Of a stretch of 31,666 bases of DNA, positions 1 to 8,001 are shown in pieces. The stretch comes from a virus: the IMG/VR virus record IMGVR_UViG_3300001851_000078, positions 1 to 31,666 of that record. The stretch is one strand, 5' to 3'. The number at the start of each line of letters is the position of its first letter. Positions within the stretch are counted from its first letter, which is position 1. The notes beneath the pieces were generated by a model that was given only the letters and a program-made list of their open reading frames with translations, searched no databases and was not told where the DNA came from. The position numbers were made by a program, and so were the translations under genes.

Positions 1-581
1 TGACCAGCACGCTTCTTTGCGGCCAAGTGGTACGCCAGTCCACTCGTCATGGCGGCAAGAAAGCGGAACGGAACATCCGCCGTATTTGAGTACGTACTCC
101 CAGCATCCTGGATCCGACGCAAACGCCAGTAGTAAAAGTAATACGTCTGCGTATCATCAGGCACCTGCCACAAATACAAAGTAGGTGCTGAGGTGCCACG
201 ATGCAGCATCCACTGCGTGGGGTATCCAGTCGTCGTCTTGTTCGGGATAGCCTGATACGTGTCAAACGTGATCCGCTGGATCTGGATATCCGTCTGGGTT
301 GTCGTGTTACCAGAGTTGGTGCGGATCGCTCCATCTAGCAGGTCGACCGTATCCGCTGGCAACGTGTACGTAGCCTGACTCGCAGTCAGCAACTGCGTCC
401 CAGACTCCAGCGTCCACATGTTGATGCCGCGATTAGCCCACTCGGAGAACAAATAGTTCAGCGAACGGCGTGCCGTGGTGATGTCGTAGCCGACTCGCGA
501 CTCGCCACCAATCCGTTCAAACGCCTCCTCGATCACCTCAAGGATGCCGGGGTTCCACGTCGCCGTTCCGCTGGTTGCCAT
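1..581 (-). CDS. Probable head-tail adaptor/neck protein (3' end outside window)
   Basis: The reading frame opens at ATG (581-579), directly after the TAA of the preceding small gene, and runs off the left edge of the window without a stop; about 193 codons are visible. The protein begins MATSGTATWNP and has a helical N-terminal part (EVIEEAFERIGGE, ARRSLNYLFSEWANRGINMW) followed by alternating strand-like segments. This layout recalls conserved podovirus neck proteins of the P22 gp4 / T7 tubular-protein-A type, which join the portal to the tail. The family assignment is from memory of similar phage proteins and not from a search. Its place downstream of capsid and fibre genes in the late operon fits a virion role. 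Confidence 0.55.
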   Translation of the reverse strand, partial: MATSGTATWNPGILEVIEEAFERIGGESRVGYDITTARRSLNYLFSEWANRGINMWTLESGTQLLTASQATYTLPADTVDLLDGAIRTNSGNTTTQTDIQIQRITFDTYQAIPNKTTTGYPTQWMLHRGTSAPTLYLWQVPDDTQTYYFYYWRLRRIQDAGSTYSNTADVPFRFLAAMTSGLAYHLAAKKRAG

Positions 582-809
582 TTATGCTCCCGCTATCGCT
601 CTCTGAAACACTTCTTCCGCCTGCTTCTCTAACGCCTCGATCTCAGCGTGGATAGACGCAGGGCGAACGTCCTTACTGCGGCGGATATTGTCGGCGAAGG
701 TGTCGATCACGATCTTCTTCACCACATCAGCCGTGGACATACCCAGCGCCTTGCCCATCAACTCAAGATATTCCTCAACGATCGGCGATACCGAGATCTC
801 AATACTCAT
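582..809 (-). CDS. Small helical phage protein, unknown function
   Basis: A 75-residue protein starting MSIEISVSPIVEEYLEL and predicted by eye to be mostly helical, with a charged C-terminal helix (HAEIEALEKQAEEVF). Its ATG overlaps the TGA of the upstream 52-residue gene (ATGA), and its own TAA is immediately followed by the ATG of the adaptor gene, so it is translationally coupled on both sides. No domain is recognised. A short beta strand followed by helices could resemble a ribbon-helix-helix fold, but this is weak. The position within the late operon suggests a virion or assembly role. Confidence 0.6.
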   Translation of the reverse strand: MSIEISVSPIVEEYLELMGKALGMSTADVVKKIVIDTFADNIRRSKDVRPASIHAEIEALEKQAEEVFQRAIAGA

Positions 810-964
810 GCTTTCACCGCCGCGATGAGCGCCGCTTTCGCGGCTTCCAGATCGGCCTCAGCCTTCGGGTACATGCCGGGAGTCTGCGCCTTGACGGGCT
901 TTCCTGTCTTCTTCGACATCGAAGGAGTTCCGACCTGTTTGCCTGTAGAGAATCGACCGATCAT
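806..964 (-). CDS. Small basic/alanine-rich phage protein, unknown
   Basis: This 52-residue frame starts MIGRFSTGKQ and ends AALIAAVKA. Its ATG overlaps the TGA of the upstream DUF6496-like gene (ATGA at 964-961), and its own TGA overlaps the ATG of the next gene, so it fills the operon exactly. The N-terminal half is basic and glycine-rich, and the C-terminal half is an alanine-rich helix. I know no function. Support comes from tight coupling on both sides rather than homology. Confidence 0.6.
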   Translation of the reverse strand: MIGRFSTGKQVGTPSMSKKTGKPVKAQTPGMYPKAEADLEAAKAALIAAVKA

Positions 965-1125
965 TTCTTTACCTTCCGCGCCTCAGACAAAGCGATAGCG
1001 GTGCCTTGCTTGGGGTTCGTTACTTTCTGGCCCGACGAGGACTTCAGCTTGCCAGCCTTGAACTCGTGCATCACCTTACCGACCTTGCCCTGTTGTTGGG
1101 CTGACATCTTCATTTGGCCTTTCAT
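961..1125 (-). CDS. Small DUF6496-like phage protein
   Basis: A 54-residue protein beginning MKGQMKMSAQQQGKVGK and carrying the segment KVMHEFKAGKLKSSSGQKV followed by NPKQGTAIALSEARK, which matches what I remember of the DUF6496 family of small phage and bacterial proteins of unknown function. A longer in-frame start at 1209 exists, but it would overlap the upstream gene by 83 bases. The internal ATG at 1125 has a GGGGG purine-rich site about five bases upstream and begins two bases after the upstream stop, so I prefer it. The basic sequence suggests nucleic-acid or protein binding; function unknown. Confidence 0.65.
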   Translation of the reverse strand: MKGQMKMSAQQQGKVGKVMHEFKAGKLKSSSGQKVTNPKQGTAIALSEARKVKK

Positions 1126-1126
1126 A

Positions 1127-1396
1127 TTACCCCCAGCAGACAGTGATTGCGTCAATATTTGTAGCCGATAGATAGATGTTCGTATCAAAACGAACTCCGT
1201 TACCGCCAAGAGGGATGGATGTCGTTGAGTTGTTTGGAAGCGATATGTCTATCAAGATATCTCCAGCAGCACCACCATCTCTTAACTGAAATGAGCCAGC
1301 CAGTGCGGTATGGGCGAATATCGTCACAACCCTACCTGGACCGTCAAATACCAGTCCTGCTGCCGTCAGCTTTTTGCACATCAAGTCGCTAGTCAT
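1127..1396 (-). CDS. Small beta-rich virion-associated protein
   Basis: An 89-residue protein starting MTSDLMCKKLTAAGLVF. It has the pattern of a small conserved phage protein: a central glycine-rich turn (FQLRDGGAAGDILIDI), then a proline/glycine turn (PLGGNGVRFDTNIYLSATN) and the C-terminal strand DAITVCWG. The strand-turn-strand layout suggests a small beta sandwich. Related small proteins sit among the virion genes of other tailed phages, but I cannot name a function. Its ATG overlaps the end of the upstream gene by eight bases. Confidence 0.6.
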   Translation of the reverse strand: MTSDLMCKKLTAAGLVFDGPGRVVTIFAHTALAGSFQLRDGGAAGDILIDISLPNNSTTSIPLGGNGVRFDTNIYLSATNIDAITVCWG

Positions 1397-1727
1397 ATCT
1401 CTTCACTTTCTGAGAAGCCGGAGGCGCTTTCTTGCTGCCCGAAGGACCAGCCCACAATACCTTGCGAGACCAGTAGTTCGCGGAGAGCTTGGAGTCTTTC
1501 CCTTTAATACCGGCACTACGAGCCATGTAGCTCTTCCTGGCAGCGGCACTGTAGTTGTGGCCCATCGAAGCATCACCAAAATGAACCAGCTTTACCTGAT
1601 CGCCCTCTTTAGCAAGGACCATCTTCTTCTTATCTGGTTTAGAGGATTTGATCGGCTGGTTGAACCCAGGGAACGTATGCCCACGGTACTCGATGCCGCC
1701 GCTAGATGTACGCTTAAACTTCTGCAT
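1389..1727 (-). CDS. Conserved phage protein of unknown function
   Basis: A 112-residue basic protein starting MQKFKRTSSGGIEYRGHTF. The segments YRGHTFPGFNQPIKS, HFGDASMGHNYSAAARKSY and NYWSRKVLWAGPSGSKK recur in a conserved small protein found in many uncultured phages. I know no function for it. It has a good ribosome binding site (GGAG, seven bases before the ATG). The high lysine/arginine content and the aromatic patches would suit binding nucleic acid, but this is inference. It follows the large fibre gene after a 46-base gap. Confidence 0.65.
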   Translation of the reverse strand: MQKFKRTSSGGIEYRGHTFPGFNQPIKSSKPDKKKMVLAKEGDQVKLVHFGDASMGHNYSAAARKSYMARSAGIKGKDSKLSANYWSRKVLWAGPSGSKKAPPASQKVKRYD

Positions 1728-1773
1728 TCAAAATCTCCAATCAAAAGAAGGCTACAGTGATTCCTGTCTGCGC

Positions 1774-4494
1774 CTACAGAACCTCTCTAGAGATCATGTT
1801 ACCTTTGCCGCCAGTGAGTTCTTCAAGTTTTGCGTTTAGTTCTTGAATTGACTTCACGATAAGCGGTATGAGCTTGGAGTCCGATAGGCCATAGAACTCC
1901 TCCATGCTTCCGTCTTTCAGTTGAACCTGATTCCGCTTAACAACACAGTCCGAATACCTCTCACCACCCAGGGCATCTTGAACATCCTGAGCAATAAAGC
2001 CAACCTGAGTGCCGCTGTCAAACTGGTGGATATCATGCTCTTTCCAGGTAAACGATACTGGATTGAGTTTACTGATCACATCCAGGCCAGATTGAATCGG
2101 CATGATGTCTTTCTTGTAGCGACGATCTGAGGTGGCGATTGTCGCATTGGTGGCAAAGATCTGAGAGTTGACCTGTAGCTTGTATGCGCCGTTTGATGCT
2201 GTGTATCCGATTAGGACATTGCCATCTGTGTCAATTCTCAAAGCCTCGAAATTGCTATTGGCTTTTGAGTAATTGATTCGCAAGCTAGTTTCTCTGTTGG
2301 CAGCAGCGGCATTACTCCAGGCCGAGACAAATTGATGAGTACCAATTTGACTTCCACCTGCATCTTGCAGCACGAACTGCAACGTACACCCCATGCCAGC
2401 AGCAGGTGTGCCGGATGAAAGCCTTGTCAGTTGCATTGCAATTTGTGCATCATTTGTAGTCGATACAGTACGCTGAACTCTAAGCGGAACATATGTCGTG
2501 CCTGTGGAAAATACAGCAAAATTAGCGTCAGTGGGGTTCGCGCTGCCGACATTGATTCCAGTACTGGCAATCCTCATGCGCTCAAGAGAGTTTTGCATGA
2601 CAATAAAATCATTGTTGGAAAACATCCCGGTGTACCCAACATTGAATGTTTGCGATGCGTATGATCTGAAATCAACGGTGCCAGCAAGTGAACGGAAAAC
2701 AGCTTCACCTGTAGTTTTCTGTATGTCGAGCAGGTACGTTGGTGCCGCACCGATCCCCACATTCCCGCCATTTTGAAGCCGCATTACCTCAGTCGCGCCG
2801 TTGTTGCCCGTCTGGAAGATAATGTCAGCACCAGTGGTGCCAACACCAGACGTGGACCGAAGGGTTAAGGTAGAGGTGGTACCAGTGCCGCCAATTACAA
2901 GCGGAACGGTTGCGCTCGTTGTAATCGTTGGGGTCGCGATAGTTGGCGATGTCCCAAACACCAGGGAGCCACTCCCTGTTTCATCAGATATGACGCCAGC
3001 TAATTGAGCCGACGTGGTAGCTGCGAATTGAGCAAGCGTACCACCAGTGATAGCCATAGTCCCGGCTTGCAGGGTAGTGTTCCCGTCAGCCAGAGTCACG
3101 GTTCTAGATGCAGTCAGTGTGGTTGGGGTTAGGGTTACGCCAAATGACCCAACACCTCCAGCCCTTCCCGTAAGGATTACGGCATCCTGTGTTGCGGCGG
3201 CGCGTACAGTAACCGAGCCTCCTGTAGCAGCAAGAGAAGTCCCGGTAGCAGCGCCGATATTCGGTGTCACTAGGGTTGGAGTATTCGCAAACACCAGGGA
3301 GCCAGAGCCAGTCTCGTCAGAGATAACCCCAGCTAACTGAGCGGACGTGGTGGCGGCGAATTGAGCAAGAGTACCGCCTGTAATCGCCATCGTCCCGGCT
3401 TGGAGAGTTGTGTTCCCGTCAGCAAGGGTAACGGTTCGGTTTGCGGTCAAGGTAGTCGGAGTAAGGGAGACCCCAAAAGACCCGGTCCCGCCTGCCCTGC
3501 CCGTTAAGATAACAGCGTCCTGAGTTGATGCCGCCCTAGCGGTTATCGACCCAAATACCTCCAGCTTTGTGCCAGGGCTTGCTGTGCCTATACCAACACT
3601 CCCAACAGCATGGAGGTTGCCGCTTGCCAATAGCGCCATATTGTAAGCGCCAGTAGAAATGCCGAACAACAGCTTGCCACCAGTGTTCCTGTAGCAGATA
3701 TCTCCTGCGGAAGAATCAGAGAACCAATTGCCCGAAGTAGCAGCATAGGAAACCCACGGATTAACGCCAGCACCACCAGATCCAATCCCAGAGGGTCCAG
3801 TCGTAGGAAGGTTTATCCAATGCGCGGTATTACTAAACCAAGACGCCATCGTCGCCTGTCCGCCAACAACACCTACAGTCAGAGAGGTGGCTGTAGCTAC
3901 CCCAATATTAGGAGTGACAAGCGTTGGGCTAGTCGCAAATACAAGAGCGCCAGACCCGGTCTCATCCGTCACGGCGCTTGCAAGATTAGCGCTTGTAGGG
4001 GTAGCCAGAAATGTAGCCACATTAGCGCCAAGTCCAGATACGCCAGTAGAGATCGGAAGGCCCGTGCAATTCGTCAGCGTGCCAGAAGTAGGTGTGCCAA
4101 GAAGAGGAGTGACAAGCGTTGGAGAGGTTGCCAGGACAACAGACCCAGATCCCGTTACGGCGCTGACCTGAGTGCCGTTGATCTTGAGAACATTCCCAGT
4201 CCCAGCAGTATCGAACGTCTTGTTCGTGAGGGTGTCTGTCGTAGCCTTGCCGACGAGAGTGTCCGTAGCGGAAGGTACTGTAATAGTGCCGGAAGCAATT
4301 GCCTGCGCCTGGATAGTGGTTGACCCAGACGTAGCGCCATTAAGCTGTATCGCAGAGAAGGATACAGACCCGGCTGATATCGACGGCACTATAAGAGTTG
4401 ATGTAGTGAAGTCGTATCGGAAGCCACTGTACTCCGTGTACACATGAGGAGAACATACGACAGGTATGGCTCCAATTGTTTCCAGTGGCTTCAC
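1774..4494 (-). CDS. Long tail-fibre protein with C-terminal S74 intramolecular chaperone
   Basis: The 906-residue product is a host-recognition fibre. The N-terminal two thirds is low-complexity, rich in T/S/G/A, with repeats of the type SPTLVTPNIG, LADGNTTLQAG and DETGSGSLVF typical of trimeric fibre shafts. Residues from about 787 form a Peptidase_S74 (endosialidase-type) chaperone: SDRRYKKDI at 789-797 carries the usual serine/lysine self-cleavage residues, followed by VGFIAQDVQ and a C-terminal coiled-coil-like helix. In this family the chaperone drives trimerisation and then cleaves itself off. The start is GTG at 4494-4492, with AGGAGAGG overlapping the upstream stop. Two copies of a block about 80 residues long lie in the middle (see repeat entry). 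Confidence 0.93.
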   Translation of the reverse strand: MKPLETIGAIPVVCSPHVYTEYSGFRYDFTTSTLIVPSISAGSVSFSAIQLNGATSGSTTIQAQAIASGTITVPSATDTLVGKATTDTLTNKTFDTAGTGNVLKINGTQVSAVTGSGSVVLATSPTLVTPLLGTPTSGTLTNCTGLPISTGVSGLGANVATFLATPTSANLASAVTDETGSGALVFATSPTLVTPNIGVATATSLTVGVVGGQATMASWFSNTAHWINLPTTGPSGIGSGGAGVNPWVSYAATSGNWFSDSSAGDICYRNTGGKLLFGISTGAYNMALLASGNLHAVGSVGIGTASPGTKLEVFGSITARAASTQDAVILTGRAGGTGSFGVSLTPTTLTANRTVTLADGNTTLQAGTMAITGGTLAQFAATTSAQLAGVISDETGSGSLVFANTPTLVTPNIGAATGTSLAATGGSVTVRAAATQDAVILTGRAGGVGSFGVTLTPTTLTASRTVTLADGNTTLQAGTMAITGGTLAQFAATTSAQLAGVISDETGSGSLVFGTSPTIATPTITTSATVPLVIGGTGTTSTLTLRSTSGVGTTGADIIFQTGNNGATEVMRLQNGGNVGIGAAPTYLLDIQKTTGEAVFRSLAGTVDFRSYASQTFNVGYTGMFSNNDFIVMQNSLERMRIASTGINVGSANPTDANFAVFSTGTTYVPLRVQRTVSTTNDAQIAMQLTRLSSGTPAAGMGCTLQFVLQDAGGSQIGTHQFVSAWSNAAAANRETSLRINYSKANSNFEALRIDTDGNVLIGYTASNGAYKLQVNSQIFATNATIATSDRRYKKDIMPIQSGLDVISKLNPVSFTWKEHDIHQFDSGTQVGFIAQDVQDALGGERYSDCVVKRNQVQLKDGSMEEFYGLSDSKLIPLIVKSIQELNAKLEELTGGKGNMISREVL
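2956..3533 (-). repeat. Tandem internal duplication in the tail-fibre gene
   Basis: Two copies of an approximately 245-base block, about 2956-3200 and 3289-3533, are offset by 333 bases (111 codons). They encode almost the same peptide, including TQDAVILTGRAGG, TPTTLTA, RTVTLADGNTTLQAG and AQLAGVISDETGSGSLVF. The amino-acid copies differ at only a few residues, but the DNA copies differ at many third codon positions. Confidence 0.85.
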
Positions 4495-4506
4495 ATTACA
4501 CCTCTC

Positions 4507-4758
4507 CTAGTTGGGCTTGACCTGCACCCATTCCATGGTATCGTTATCAAGAGACCAGCCGCATCCCTCAGACCAGCCCTGAAGAGAGTTATTCTCTTTC
4601 TGGAGATCGTCTACGAGAGACTTCTCTTTCTCGACAAGAGCGTCAAACTCCGTCTTCAGGGCGTGCTTCTGATTGGCAATAGCGGCCAGTTTGTACTGCA
4701 AATCACGAATCTTCAGCTTTTGCTCTACGGTAATGTCCGTAGGTTTGGTGCTTTCCAT
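4507..4758 (-). CDS. Small coiled-coil protein between fibre genes
   Basis: An 83-residue protein starting MESTKPTDITVEQKLKIRD. Residues about 12-60 are a continuous heptad-like helix (KLAAIANQKHALKTEFDALV, VEKEKSLVDDLQKENNSL), followed by a tryptophan-containing C-terminal tail (GWSEGCGWSLDNDTMEWVQV). Its TAG stop lies inside the ribosome binding site of the large fibre gene. The position between two fibre genes suggests a fibre-attachment or assembly role, but nothing in the sequence proves it. Confidence 0.65.
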   Translation of the reverse strand: MESTKPTDITVEQKLKIRDLQYKLAAIANQKHALKTEFDALVEKEKSLVDDLQKENNSLQGWSEGCGWSLDNDTMEWVQVKPN

Positions 4759-4781
4759 ACACCCATATTACATCAGGTGAG

Positions 4782-5174
4782 CTACTTGGCGGGAGCAACA
4801 GGGACTTCAATCAGGCCGGAGGCTTTGTCGAGAGCGATCTGATACTCAGCCTGCGCCTTGACGACATTCTCCTGCGCCGTAACAACAGAGGCAGGGGGAG
4901 CGTAGGACACAATCTGCTTGACCTGAAGCAAGATGAGATCGTTCGCGAAGTTCACCGCAATGTCGGTCGGGGTGTCGTCGGGACGGTTCTGATACTTGTT
5001 CCACGGGGGGCCGGAGGGGTCCAGCGGGTTCGGCTTGGTCTGGGTGGTCAGCCAGTTGTAGAGGCTGTCCACGCCATCCTGGGGAACCGTCTTCAGTTCG
5101 CGGACAACAGTCGTACCGTCGTCCATATAGAAGGTGAGAGAGGGGGTGACTTTCGTCGCGAGAGGGTTTGCCAT
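4782..5174 (-). CDS. Small phage protein, unknown, next to fibre genes
   Basis: A 130-residue protein beginning MANPLATKVTPSLTFYMDD. It has an N-terminal beta-like segment, a tryptophan/proline-rich middle (LYNWLTTQTKPNPLDPSGPP) and an alanine-rich C-terminal helix (VTAQENVVKAQAEYQIALDK). The longer frame starting at 5249 would overlap the upstream gene by 65 bases. The ATG at 5174 has AAGGAAA upstream and begins ten bases after the upstream stop, so I use it. No family recognised; probable virion or fibre accessory by context. Confidence 0.65.
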   Translation of the reverse strand: MANPLATKVTPSLTFYMDDGTTVVRELKTVPQDGVDSLYNWLTTQTKPNPLDPSGPPWNKYQNRPDDTPTDIAVNFANDLILLQVKQIVSYAPPASVVTAQENVVKAQAEYQIALDKASGLIEVPVAPAK

Positions 5175-5184
5175 ATTAGTTTCC

Positions 5185-6150
5185 TTAGTTTGCGAAGATT
5201 TTCCATGCGGTCCCGTCCGACCATACCATGACTTTATTAGCGCCACCACCAGCCACGGTGCTTCCGATTGTGGTTGCGTTGGCGTCGGTCACATACTGGA
5301 TGCTGCCAGCGTTTCCGGCTGCGGCGGCAGGGAGGGCAGAGACCGCGACGCCGGAGTGCTGCGATCTGCGCAGAATTAAATCCCGATACTGAACAGCAGT
5401 CCCTGAATCGACTTCGAGGATTCCGGCGGCGTTGCGGGCAAGGCCGGTGTCTTTGGTGCCGTAAAAAGTAGTATCTGAACTGAACCTAATCAGGCCATTA
5501 CTAGCAATTTCCACTCCAGACGAAAGCGCTCCGCTATTATCGACATTCGCTACTATGGAACCGTATAACGCCCCGCCGCTAGTTGCGCGAGAAATTATAC
5601 TACCCGCATTGTTTTGAATTTCAAATAAATTCGTAATCGACTGCCCGGCCCCCGCCCGCACGATGACTTTGGTGACGCCCGTGACAGCCGTGAGGTCGTA
5701 AAACTCCGCCGTAGCCGTGGAGCCGCTGGAGTACACGCCTAATTTGGCGTTGCGGTCGGTGGACCCTCCGAATTGAGTGTTTCCTGTATTTCCCTTGATT
5801 GAAACCGCTGCATTAAATCCGGTGTCGTTAAAAACATAACCGGCTGCCTGCGTTGTGTTAAAGGTCGCCACTGTCCCACTGTTTACGATTTGAGTCGCTC
5901 CGTTGCGCAACGCTATTTCGGCCCCGCTTGGACCAAGCCGAACGCTATACGTCGATGAATTCGTATATCCTCCGGCATACAGATAACTGCCTGATGTGTC
6001 CCAAAACAGCTTCGTCGCATCCTGATTCAGAACCCCGCTCGCCGAGACATAAGGGATCGCGCCGACGGTGGTGAGGTTGGACGCGCCGCCGACCGCACCA
6101 CCAGTCGGAGATCCTGAAAGCGTCTTGGACCCGATCGTAAAAACAGCCAT
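5185..6150 (-). CDS. Second tail-fibre/appendage protein
   Basis: A 321-residue protein, rich in G, A, S, T and N, starting MAVFTIGSKTLSG. The fibre-like features are short repeated beta segments, GNTGNTQFGGSTDRNAKLG, and a C-terminal block VSALPAAAAGNAGSIQYVTD followed by AGGGANKVMVWSDGTAWKI. That C-terminal block is common at the ends of phage fibre and appendage proteins. There is no S74 chaperone here. It lies upstream of the large fibre gene in the same operon and could be a shorter fibre or a connector. Family assignment is from composition and the C-terminal pattern. Confidence 0.75.
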   Translation of the reverse strand: MAVFTIGSKTLSGSPTGGAVGGASNLTTVGAIPYVSASGVLNQDATKLFWDTSGSYLYAGGYTNSSTYSVRLGPSGAEIALRNGATQIVNSGTVATFNTTQAAGYVFNDTGFNAAVSIKGNTGNTQFGGSTDRNAKLGVYSSGSTATAEFYDLTAVTGVTKVIVRAGAGQSITNLFEIQNNAGSIISRATSGGALYGSIVANVDNSGALSSGVEIASNGLIRFSSDTTFYGTKDTGLARNAAGILEVDSGTAVQYRDLILRRSQHSGVAVSALPAAAAGNAGSIQYVTDANATTIGSTVAGGGANKVMVWSDGTAWKIFAN

Positions 6151-6153
6151 ATG

Positions 6154-6465
6154 CTATATCCCCTGTTGAATAACCGTGAATACGCTGGCTGCGGCACCAG
6201 CCGTTTGGTTAAGCCGAACCGCCGTAGCGGGAAAAGCAAGACCTACCGCACAGTCAACAGTCAGTGCCGTCGCGTCCGAGTGGTCAATCCATACGGCAGG
6301 CGTGCTGGTCGACGTAGGGTCAGACGTGCATTGGATGGTGTACGTGCAGCCTGCGCCAACATCGACCCACAGCGAGACATTGAATGGCGAATTGCTGTTC
6401 AGGTCAAGCGGGATAGCAGCCGAAGCTGCCGTCCCCGTGACCGTTACCGACATTCGCTTCGCCAT
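6154..6465 (-). CDS. Small beta-rich structural protein
   Basis: A 103-residue protein beginning MAKRMSVTVTGTAASAAIPL. It alternates hydrophobic and small polar residues (NSPFNVSLWVDVGAG, YTIQCTSDP, VRLNQTAGAAASVFTVIQQG), typical of small all-beta virion proteins. Its ATG overlaps the TAA of the upstream gene (TAATG), so it is translationally coupled to it. Only four bases separate its stop from the second fibre gene. The likely role is a capsid or tail accessory; function unknown. Confidence 0.7.
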   Translation of the reverse strand: MAKRMSVTVTGTAASAAIPLDLNSNSPFNVSLWVDVGAGCTYTIQCTSDPTSTSTPAVWIDHSDATALTVDCAVGLAFPATAVRLNQTAGAAASVFTVIQQGI

Positions 6466-6971
6466 TAGAACACCACCGTACCCAAGGAGTAGACCGTGTA
6501 GGCTTCAGCGCCGCTAGTCACGTTTGTCAACACCACCAGGAACTGCTTCAGATTGTTCTGCGCGATCGTCATCGTACCCGACAACGTCGCACCGCTACCA
6601 GCCGTGACCGTGATCGTCTCAGCCGCGTCGGCGTCGTTGCGGATCGTGAACACAAACGACGTACCAACCACCGCCGAAGGCAAAGCCGCCACCAGCAAAG
6701 CCGCAGTCGGCGTCACGTCAGAGCGACCAGAACCGTTCGGATCCCGCAGGATCAAGCCACCCTTGAGTTGCGCCGCTGTGTAGGTCGCCGCGCCAGCCGT
6801 GGTGATCGTGGTCACCGTCGAGATATTGACGATCGGGCCGACCGTAGGAACCACGACGCCGACGCCGACAGTAGCCAGCGGGATAGACTTATCAGCCGTC
6901 GTGCTGCCAGGGGTGTAAGCAGCGAAGCCATTTTGGGACCGTACAGGTCCGGAAAAGCTAGAATTTGCCAT
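6465..6971 (-). CDS. Virion-associated beta-rich protein downstream of capsid genes
   Basis: A 168-residue protein starting MANSSFSGPVRSQNGF, an opening seen in conserved proteins placed beside capsid genes in other phages. The middle contains AAQLKGGLILRDPNGSGRSD and the C-terminal half has repeated beta strands (SFVFTIRNDADAAETITVTA, SGTMTIAQNNLKQFLVVLTN). A decoration or head-fibre role is plausible but unproven. AGAAGGA lies about seven bases before the ATG. The HNH gene separates it from the major capsid gene. Confidence 0.7.
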   Translation of the reverse strand: MANSSFSGPVRSQNGFAAYTPGSTTADKSIPLATVGVGVVVPTVGPIVNISTVTTITTAGAATYTAAQLKGGLILRDPNGSGRSDVTPTAALLVAALPSAVVGTSFVFTIRNDADAAETITVTAGSGATLSGTMTIAQNNLKQFLVVLTNVTSGAEAYTVYSLGTVVF

Positions 6972-7058
6972 CGTTTTTTCCTTCTGGGGTACTTACCCTA
7001 CTCCGTCTCCCAGAACGTCTGCCGTAGCAGTCTGAGTAGGGGCTGTGTTGTGTTTAAA

Positions 7059-7073
7059 GCGGGTGGCACCCGC
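7059..7073 (-). terminator. Hairpin after the HNH endonuclease gene
   Basis: On the minus strand the sequence reads GCGGGT-GCC-ACCCGC (7073-7059), a perfect 6-bp stem with a three-base loop, extendable by a G-T and an A-T pair, followed by TTTAAA. It starts 10 bases after the HNH stop codon. The short U tract makes it a weak terminator or a processing hairpin rather than a strong stop, which fits the need for read-through into later virion genes. Confidence 0.45.
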
Positions 7074-7083
7074 CTCTTAATTA

Positions 7084-7998
7084 TTACAGTTGATAGCACT
7101 CGATCGTAGCGCCGCAGCCTAAGCCAAGCGGCATTGCCAAACCGAGATGGGGTTCAGAGAAAACTTTGGGACGTGAGAGGTTTTCCTGCTGCGTAATTAT
7201 CCGCAGGTTCCAGGGTACGTGAAGACCACTCACCACCACGCCTTTCAGTGGAACTGCATGGTCGACTTGAAACTTAACGCCCAACTGCTTGCTCATCTCA
7301 ATAGATTGCTTGTAGATGTTCTTCATCTCCAGCCGCATCTCCGGTGTCGTCCAAGGCGGAGTGGCGTTCAGCTTGCTGGCGCGTCGACGAGCGTTCATGG
7401 CGTTGAGAGATTCAGGTGCAGGCGGGTTGGCCTTATAGCGGATGCGCTGCTTCGCCTTAACAGCTTCATGGTTTCGCTTCACGTACTCACGGCGGTTCTT
7501 CTTCACCCGATCCGGGTTCGCTGCGTACCTTGCTCTGTCGTTAGCGCGGACTGCGTCAGGATCAGCCTCGAATTTCCGCTTTTTGTTACGGAGAGCGAAC
7601 TCCAACCCGCACTGATGACATCCACCAGTGGTATTCCTCTTGCTGATATGCCCTTTAACGCAAGGCTTCCCTGTGAAATAATGCAGCGACCCAACCCGCT
7701 TCGCTTCAGCACGAGTCAGCGGCAGATCAAGTCCGAGCGACCGCATTAAAGAGACGGCAGACTCCAGCTTAGACAACTGCCGATCTGCTGTTTTCTGGTG
7801 CCTATTTTTACGAGCCATCTCGTACCTGCGCTGCCTGTACTCAGGCGTCCAGTCAGAGGCTGATTTCTTTTCGTAAAACTCAGAACACAGCAAGCAAGCG
7901 TTCGTGGATACATATCGCTCACCGTCATGGCCGCGCTTACACGTTGGCCCTCCGGTGTACTTTTTGAGTCCTAGTTCGCTTGCTTGCTGTCTCGTCAT
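7084..7998 (-). CDS. Free-standing HNH homing-type endonuclease
   Basis: A 304-residue DNA endonuclease. Residues 20-38 (C20, H24, C35, C38) and 113-130 (C113, H117, C127, C130) form two copies of the same zinc-binding module, each preceded by a Y-x-TG-x-(T/P)C segment. The middle is a long basic region with repeated NPDRVKKNRR-like segments. The HNH nuclease lies at 244-280: FQVDHAVPLKG (D246, H247), H260, N264, N273. Genes of this kind act as selfish elements that spread by double-strand-break repair. It sits between two intact virion genes, not inside an intron, because both neighbours have normal starts and stops. Start ATG at 7998, with AGGT about nine bases upstream. Confidence 0.9.
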   Translation of the reverse strand: MTRQQASELGLKKYTGGPTCKRGHDGERYVSTNACLLCSEFYEKKSASDWTPEYRQRRYEMARKNRHQKTADRQLSKLESAVSLMRSLGLDLPLTRAEAKRVGSLHYFTGKPCVKGHISKRNTTGGCHQCGLEFALRNKKRKFEADPDAVRANDRARYAANPDRVKKNRREYVKRNHEAVKAKQRIRYKANPPAPESLNAMNARRRASKLNATPPWTTPEMRLEMKNIYKQSIEMSKQLGVKFQVDHAVPLKGVVVSGLHVPWNLRIITQQENLSRPKVFSEPHLGLAMPLGLGCGATIECYQL

Positions 7999-8001
7999 GT
8001 T

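Noticed and set aside
2956-3533. Diversity-generating retroelement target in the fibre repeats
   Set aside because: No reverse transcriptase or template repeat is visible, and the copies differ mainly at synonymous positions, not at adenines of variable codons.
3820-4323. A 167-codon plus-strand frame opposite the fibre gene
   Set aside because: Very Arg/Ser-rich antisense shadow of a low-complexity fibre shaft.
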